Part shown: piece after piece, positions 60,268 to 64,000 of the stretch
Numbering within the stretch: position 1 is the stretch's first letter
Layout of the letters: each line of letters begins with the position of its first letter
Assembly: GCF_016756775.1 (NCBI RefSeq)
Contig: NZ_JAERMU010000009.1
Coordinates: 62,001-126,000, forward strand
DNA: 64,000 bases
Direction of reading: 5' to 3'
Source: Dryocola clanedunensis subsp. sulfonylureivorans
GTDB taxonomy: Bacteria > Pseudomonadota > Gammaproteobacteria > Enterobacterales > Enterobacteriaceae
Made by a program: the position numbers and the translations under genes
The notes under the pieces: model-generated
What the model was told of the DNA's origin: nothing
Databases searched by the model: none
The model's input: only the letters and a program-made list of their open reading frames with translations

Positions 60268-60474
60268 ATGTCTTTATATAAAGAATATCCTGCGCATCAG
60301 GTCATCCTGCGTCGCACCTTCGCGGTTGTTGCCGGCGTGCTTGCGCTGCCGGTGATGCTGTTCTGGAAAGACCGCGCACGCTTTTACAGCTATCTGCATC
60401 GCGTCTGGTCTAAAACCAGCGATAAGCCGGTATGGATGGCCCAGGCTGAAGCCGCCTCTGGCGATTTCTACTGA
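60268..60474 (+). CDS. ybfA: Small membrane-associated protein YbfA
   Basis: 68 residues with one hydrophobic segment ([15 protein letters not shown], about 18-32) followed by a basic stretch. The length equals E. coli YbfA. The function is unknown. It is always found divergent from kdpF; the start has AAAGGGAG upstream. It ends in a strong terminator. Confidence 0.92.
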   Translation: MSLYKEYPAHQVILRRTFAVVAGVLALPVMLFWKDRARFYSYLHRVWSKTSDKPVWMAQAEAASGDFY

Positions 60475-60485
60475 GTGCAGAAGAC

Positions 60486-60518
60486 ATAAAAAAACCGCCG
60501 TGAAGGCGGTTTTTTTAT
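60486..60518 (+). terminator. ybfA terminator
   Basis: AACCGCC/GGCGGTT stem extended by A and T runs on both sides, with seven T downstream. Confidence 0.93.
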
Positions 60519-60557
60519 GTCGGTTGGATTCGCGGTCCTCGCGACCTTTGCTGCATT

Positions 60558-60762
60558 ACGCAGGCGCTGTCAAGCAGAGTGATTTTCATACTATTTGTGC
60601 GAGCTGTCAAACAACTGCTTTAAAAAATTCGGGATAGGGGAATCAGTATTGTCTCCATCTTTGTAATCGCTATGATGGTCCCGGCCCTTTTCGCCATCTC
60701 GCAAATGGGCGCCGGCTTCAGGAAAGGATTACCAATGGCCGTACACGCAGGCGCTGTCAAGC
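60558..60762. repeat. Two direct copies of an 18-bp sequence
   Basis: ACGCAGGCGCTGTCAAGC occurs at 60558-60575 and again at 60745-60762, 187 bases apart. The flanks differ. The second copy falls inside the possible ORF at 60672-60794. Confidence 0.85.
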
Positions 60763-60794
60763 GCTTGTATTCACCGTGTTATCGCCGGTGGTAG
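60672..60794 (+). CDS. Possible 40-codon hydrophobic-then-basic peptide
   Basis: The frame begins MMVPALFAISQMGAG and continues into a basic tail ending YRRW. It opens upstream without stop; an ATT at 60648, seven bases after GGGGA, would add a hydrophobic VSIFVIA stretch if rare ATT initiation is used. From the ATG there is no good ribosome site. I do not recognise the peptide. It is supported only by its hydrophobic pattern and position in a structured locus. Confidence 0.25.
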   Translation: MMVPALFAISQMGAGFRKGLPMAVHAGAVKRLYSPCYRRW

Positions 60795-60825
60795 CGTGGT
60801 GAAGCGGTCTTAGTGCAGGGACCGC

Positions 60826-60945
60826 ATGATGAGACAGTACTGTATTGTTCTCGTTATTACCGGCATGCTGATGGTTTCCGGGAAAGAGGGCGTGAACGTT
60901 TCAGGCAACTCAATCTCATTGACCATTAACGCGCTGGTCAAGTGA
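60826..60945 (+). CDS. Possible 39-residue small membrane/exported peptide
   Basis: 39 codons starting MMRQYCIVLVITGMLMVSGK: a basic-polar start, a single hydrophobic helix (about 6-18), then a polar tail of alternating residues (VNVSGNSISLTINALVK). GCAGGGA lies about six bases before the double ATG. It ends three bases before a strong intrinsic terminator, so the ORF-terminator pair looks like a complete small transcript. I do not recognise the family; a small membrane toxin or stress peptide is possible but is inference. Confidence 0.45.
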   Translation: MMRQYCIVLVITGMLMVSGKEGVNVSGNSISLTINALVK

Positions 60946-60947
60946 AG

Positions 60948-60975
60948 CGAAGGCTACCTTTCGGGGTAGCCTTTT
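60948..60975 (+). terminator. Terminator hairpin, first copy
   Basis: AAGGCTACC pairs with GGTAGCCTT around a TTTCG-type loop, followed by TTATT. The 28-base segment CGAAGGCTACC...CTTTT is repeated exactly at 61111-61138. Confidence 0.85.
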
Positions 60976-60982
60976 ATTGCTG

Positions 60983-61018
60983 ACAAAGAAGGAAAAAGCG
61001 TGGTTTTTCCTTCTTTGT
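60983..61018. repeat. Perfect 15-bp inverted repeat
   Basis: ACAAAGAAGGAAAAA (60983-60997) and TTTTTCCTTCTTTGT (61004-61018) form a perfect stem with a six-base loop. A further perfect nine-pair hairpin, GAAAATCAA/TTGATTTTC, follows at 61030-61051. Neither is followed by a long T run. Confidence 0.9.
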
Positions 61019-61110
61019 GGTAAGCAGGCGAAAATCAATGAATTGATTTTCCTTGTTATTTATCCGGTGAGATCTTTGCGAAATTTGTTCGCTGTAAGTT
61101 TGTCATCGGT

Positions 61111-61138
61111 CGAAGGCTACCTTTCGGGGTAGCCTTTT
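61111..61138 (+). terminator. Terminator hairpin, second copy
   Basis: Identical 28-base stem-loop to 60948-60975, here followed by TTTTTTG. It lies 48 bases upstream of ybgA, so it should insulate ybgA from the upstream small transcripts. Confidence 0.88.
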
Positions 61139-61186
61139 TTGTTATGGCGACTTGCTACACTTAATGATTATCAGCGAGGAGCACCT

Positions 61187-62143
61187 ATGAGCGACAACAT
61201 TCCAATTGGCATCAGCGCCTGTTTACTCGGCGAAAACGTACGCTTTGACGGTGGGCATAAAAAACTGGCGTTTGCGGTGAATGAACTCGCCCCTTGGGTG
61301 CGGTTTGAACCCATCTGCCCAGAGATGGCAATCGGCTTGCCGACTCCGCGCCCCGCGCTGCGTCTGGTAAAAAGGGACGACGGCGAAATGGCCCTGCGCT
61401 TTAGCAACCACGCGGAAGGGGATTTAACCGAGCCCATGCAGCAGTTTTCGCAAAAGCGAATTGCAGGGCTGGAGCATCTATGCGGCTACATTGTCTGCGC
61501 GAAATCGCCGAGCTGCGGCATGGAGCGCGTACGGGTTTATGAGACAGAAGGGAACAACAATCGTAAAAGCGGCACGGGGATATTCACCACCGAGCTGAAA
61601 CGGCAAATGCCCTGGCTACCGGTCGAAGAAGACGGACGTCTGCACGATCCCGCTATTCGCGAGAATTTTGTCGAGCGGATTTATACCCTCTTCGAACTGA
61701 ATAACCTGCGCAAAGCGGGCCTCTCCCGTGGCGGACTGATTGCCTTCCATAGCCGTTACAAGCTGCTTTTGCTTGCTCACTCTCAGCCGCGCTACCGCGA
61801 ACTGGGACGCTTCGTGGCGGCTATTGAAACCTGGGACTCACTGGAAGCATTTTTTGTGGAATATCGGGCGCGGTTAATGTCGCTGCTCGAGCATCAGGCC
61901 ACGCGCCGTAATCACACCAACGTCTTGATGCATGTTCAGGGCTATTTCCGTCGCCAGCTGAACACGCGTCAGCGTCAGGAACTGTCGGGGCTTATCAATC
62001 GCTATCGCCAGGGGACGCAACCCCTGCTGGCCCCGGTGACCCTGTTAAAACATTATTTGTCAGAATATCCTGATAACTATCTGGCGGAGCAGCGCTATTT
62101 TGAACCGTACCCGGAAGCTTTACGTCTGCGCTACGGCAATTAA
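61187..62143 (+). CDS. ybgA: DUF523-DUF1722 protein YbgA
   Basis: 318 residues from the ATG at 61187, which has GAGGAG upstream; the frame extends to 61139 through the terminator and was trimmed. The N-terminal DUF523 domain has GISACLLGENVRFDGGHK and the Cys motif KSPSCGMERV. The C-terminal DUF1722 domain covers about 190-305 (RNHTNVLMHVQGYFRRQL). The function is unknown; it neighbours the photolyase gene in many bacteria. phrB starts 13 bases after it, so the two are co-transcribed. Confidence 0.92.
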   Translation: MSDNIPIGISACLLGENVRFDGGHKKLAFAVNELAPWVRFEPICPEMAIGLPTPRPALRLVKRDDGEMALRFSNHAEGDLTEPMQQFSQKRIAGLEHLCGYIVCAKSPSCGMERVRVYETEGNNNRKSGTGIFTTELKRQMPWLPVEEDGRLHDPAIRENFVERIYTLFELNNLRKAGLSRGGLIAFHSRYKLLLLAHSQPRYRELGRFVAAIETWDSLEAFFVEYRARLMSLLEHQATRRNHTNVLMHVQGYFRRQLNTRQRQELSGLINRYRQGTQPLLAPVTLLKHYLSEYPDNYLAEQRYFEPYPEALRLRYGN

Positions 62144-62156
62144 TTCAGGGAGTTGT

Positions 62157-63581
62157 ATGGCCACCCATCTGGTCTGGTTTCGCAATGATTTACGTATTAC
62201 TGATAACCTTGCGCTGGCGGCGGCATGCCGCGATCCTGACGCAAGAGTCGTGGGCCTGTTTATCGCCACGCCGGAGCAATGGCGGCAGCACAGCATGTCG
62301 CCGCGGCAGGCTGAATTTCTCTGGCTTCATCTTATTGAACTTCAGGCCTCGCTGGCCGGGCGCGGGATTAAACTGCATGTGAAGGAGGCTGACGATTTCG
62401 CCGCCTCCACCGAGTGCGTTAAACAGCTTTGCATCAGTGAACATGTCGACGCGCTTTTTTATAACTATCAGTACGAACTCAACGAACGGGAGCGCGATGC
62501 CGTAGTAGAACGCATTGTCGGACATGAGGTGACCTGCCAGGGCTTTGACGACAGCGTGCTTCTGGCTCCGGGCAGCGTGACCACCGGCAATCATGAAATG
62601 TACAAAGTGTTCACGCCGTTCAGTAAGGCATTTATACGGCGGCTGCACGAAGGGCTTCCTGAGTGTGTTAGCGCGCCGCTATCGCGGGGTGAACCATTAT
62701 CGGTTCCCGATCTCACCCCTTTTAATTACCCACGTGAAACAGTCGATGCTGCTTTATTCCCGACAGGAGAAAAGGCGGCTATTGCCCAGCTGCGAAAATT
62801 TAGCCAGGCCCCGGCCGCAGAGTATCCTGAACAGCGTGATTATCCCGCCGTTGAAGGCACCAGCCGCCTGTCGCCCTATCTGACTCTGGGCGTTATTTCT
62901 CCACGCCAGTGCCTGCATCGCCTGCTGAAAGAGCACCCACAGGCGCTTGAAGGCGGAGCCGGATCGACATGGCTCAATGAGCTTATCTGGCGGGAGTTTT
63001 ACCGCCATCTGCTGGTGGCCTGGCCGAAGCTCTGCCGCTATCAGCCGTTTATCTCATGGACAGAGAAGGTGCGCTGGCAGCAGGATAAGCAGCGTTTAAC
63101 CGCCTGGCAGCAGGGAAAAACCGGCTATCCGATAGTGGATGCAGCCATGCGCCAGCTTAATACCACGGGCTGGATGCATAACCGTCTGCGTATGGTGGTT
63201 GCCAGCTTTCTCGTCAAAGATCTGCTGATCGACTGGCGAGCAGGGGAGCGCTATTTTATGTCGCAGCTCATTGATGGCGACCTCGCCGCAAACAACGGGG
63301 GCTGGCAGTGGGCTGCCTCCACCGGCACTGATGCAGCACCTTATTTTCGTATTTTCAATCCCACCACTCAAGGGGAACGTTTCGACGCTAAAGGGGCGTT
63401 TATTCGCCGCTGGCTGCCGGAGCTGACAGCGGTGCCGGATAAGTTTATCCATAATCCGTTTATTTTTGCGGATAAACAGCAACTTACGCTGGACTATCCG
63501 CGGCCGATTGTTGACCATAAGCCAGCACGTATCGCGACACTGGCCGCCTATGAAGCGGCCCGAAAACCGGAAGATAAATAA
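62157..63581 (+). CDS. phrB: Deoxyribodipyrimidine photolyase PhrB
   Basis: FAD enzyme repairing cyclobutane pyrimidine dimers with blue light, using methenyltetrahydrofolate as antenna. It is 474 residues from the ATG at 62157. The N-terminal Rossmann antenna domain starts THLVWFRNDLRITDN. The FAD domain contains WLNELIWREFYRHL near 285, the HNRLRMVVASFLVKDLLIDWR region near 345 and DGDLAANNGGWQWAASTGTDAAPYFRIFNP-type signature elements. Confidence 0.97.
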   Translation: MATHLVWFRNDLRITDNLALAAACRDPDARVVGLFIATPEQWRQHSMSPRQAEFLWLHLIELQASLAGRGIKLHVKEADDFAASTECVKQLCISEHVDALFYNYQYELNERERDAVVERIVGHEVTCQGFDDSVLLAPGSVTTGNHEMYKVFTPFSKAFIRRLHEGLPECVSAPLSRGEPLSVPDLTPFNYPRETVDAALFPTGEKAAIAQLRKFSQAPAAEYPEQRDYPAVEGTSRLSPYLTLGVISPRQCLHRLLKEHPQALEGGAGSTWLNELIWREFYRHLLVAWPKLCRYQPFISWTEKVRWQQDKQRLTAWQQGKTGYPIVDAAMRQLNTTGWMHNRLRMVVASFLVKDLLIDWRAGERYFMSQLIDGDLAANNGGWQWAASTGTDAAPYFRIFNPTTQGERFDAKGAFIRRWLPELTAVPDKFIHNPFIFADKQQLTLDYPRPIVDHKPARIATLAAYEAARKPEDK

Positions 63582-63582
63582 G

Positions 63583-64000
63583 ATGAAAAATAGCGAACTG
63601 GAACGCCTGATTAACGAAAAACTTAACAGCGCGGCCATCAGCGACTATGCGCCAAACGGCCTGCAGGTCGAGGGGCGCGAAGAGATCCGTAAAATTGTTA
63701 CCGGTGTTACCGCAAGCCAGGCGCTGCTGGATGAAGCCGTCCGTCAGAATGCCGACGCGGTGATTGTGCATCATGGCTACTTCTGGAAGGGGGAATCCCC
63801 GGTGATTCGCGGCATGAAGCGTCATCGTCTGAAGACATTGCTCGCCAACGACATCAACCTCTATGGCTGGCATTTGCCGCTGGACGCGCATCCGCAGCTG
63901 GGGAACAACGCCCAGCTGGGTTCACTTTTGGGGATTGAAACGAAAGGTGAAATCGAGGCGCTGGTGCCATGGGGTGAGTTTCCTTCCTCACTTTCGGGCG
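63583..64000 (+). CDS. ybgI: NIF3/DUF34 family metal-binding protein YbgI, N-terminal part
   Basis: The first 139 codons of a 247-residue family protein with a di-metal centre (ring-shaped hexamer in E. coli). It starts MKNSELERLINEKLNS one base after the phrB stop, with AAGATAAATAAG upstream. The metal ligands in VIVHHGYFWKGE near 60 and in WHLPLDAHP near 95 are present. The biochemical role is unsettled; annotation as GTP cyclohydrolase-like is doubtful. The gene runs past the end of the window. Confidence 0.95.
   Translation, partial: MKNSELERLINEKLNSAAISDYAPNGLQVEGREEIRKIVTGVTASQALLDEAVRQNADAVIVHHGYFWKGESPVIRGMKRHRLKTLLANDINLYGWHLPLDAHPQLGNNAQLGSLLGIETKGEIEALVPWGEFPSSLSG

Overview
This window is a chromosomal segment of a gamma-proteobacterium of the family Enterobacteriaceae. 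The gene order lipA-lipB-dacA-rlpA-mrdBA-...-leuS, gltIJKL-lnt-corC-ybeYZ-miaB, ubiF, a seven-tRNA cluster, asnB, nagDCAB/nagE-glnS-chiPQ, fur-fldA-seqA-pgm, speF-potE and kdpFABCDE-ybfA-ybgA-phrB matches the 14-16 minute region of the E. coli map. Protein sequences are close to E. coli but clearly diverged. The E. coli ybeQ/ybeR/djlB/ybeU/hscC/rihA block and the rhsC block are absent. This fits an Enterobacter/Lelliottia/Klebsiella-type genome rather than Escherichia; the genus is inference. No insertion sequence, prophage or CRISPR array was seen.

Layout. 1-15.2 kb is all minus strand: lipoate synthesis (lipA, ybeF, lipB, ybeD), then cell-wall elongation and shape (dacA, rlpA, mrdB, mrdA) with ribosome factors rlmH and rsfS, then cobC, nadD, holA, lptE and leuS. 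15.4-18.9 kb is the main accessory-looking stretch: after plus-strand ybeL comes a two-gene minus-strand unit coding a small lipoprotein and a 743-residue secreted protein with four 78-residue coiled-coil repeats and an FKBP-like C-terminus. 18.9-28.2 kb holds the glutamate/aspartate ABC importer with the SroC RNA region inside its operon, then lnt, corC, ybeY, ybeZ and miaB. 28.3-30.3 kb holds ubiF and the tRNA operon (Met, Leu, four Gln, Met).

30.5-43 kb is asnB followed by the N-acetylglucosamine/chitin block: nagBACD divergent from nagE, then glnS, chiP and chiQ, with recognisable NagC and CRP sites and the ChiX pairing site. 43-48 kb contains fur, fldA, ybfE, ybfF, seqA and pgm. 48-52 kb is the ornithine decarboxylase/putrescine antiporter operon, preceded by a 34-codon speFL leader peptide gene. 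52-60 kb is the complete kdpFABCDE potassium system, including the 29-codon kdpF. 60.2-64 kb has ybfA, a 0.7-kb hairpin-rich gap with two possible small membrane peptides, ybgA, phrB and the start of ybgI.

Most of the window is conserved core genome. The parts that known genes do not explain are the FKBP/coiled-coil/lipoprotein pair, the repeat- and hairpin-rich interval between ybfA and ybgA, and a possible 18-codon ORF with a strong Shine-Dalgarno between ybeF and lipB. All annotation is by reading the sequence and recalling known families; no database search was possible.
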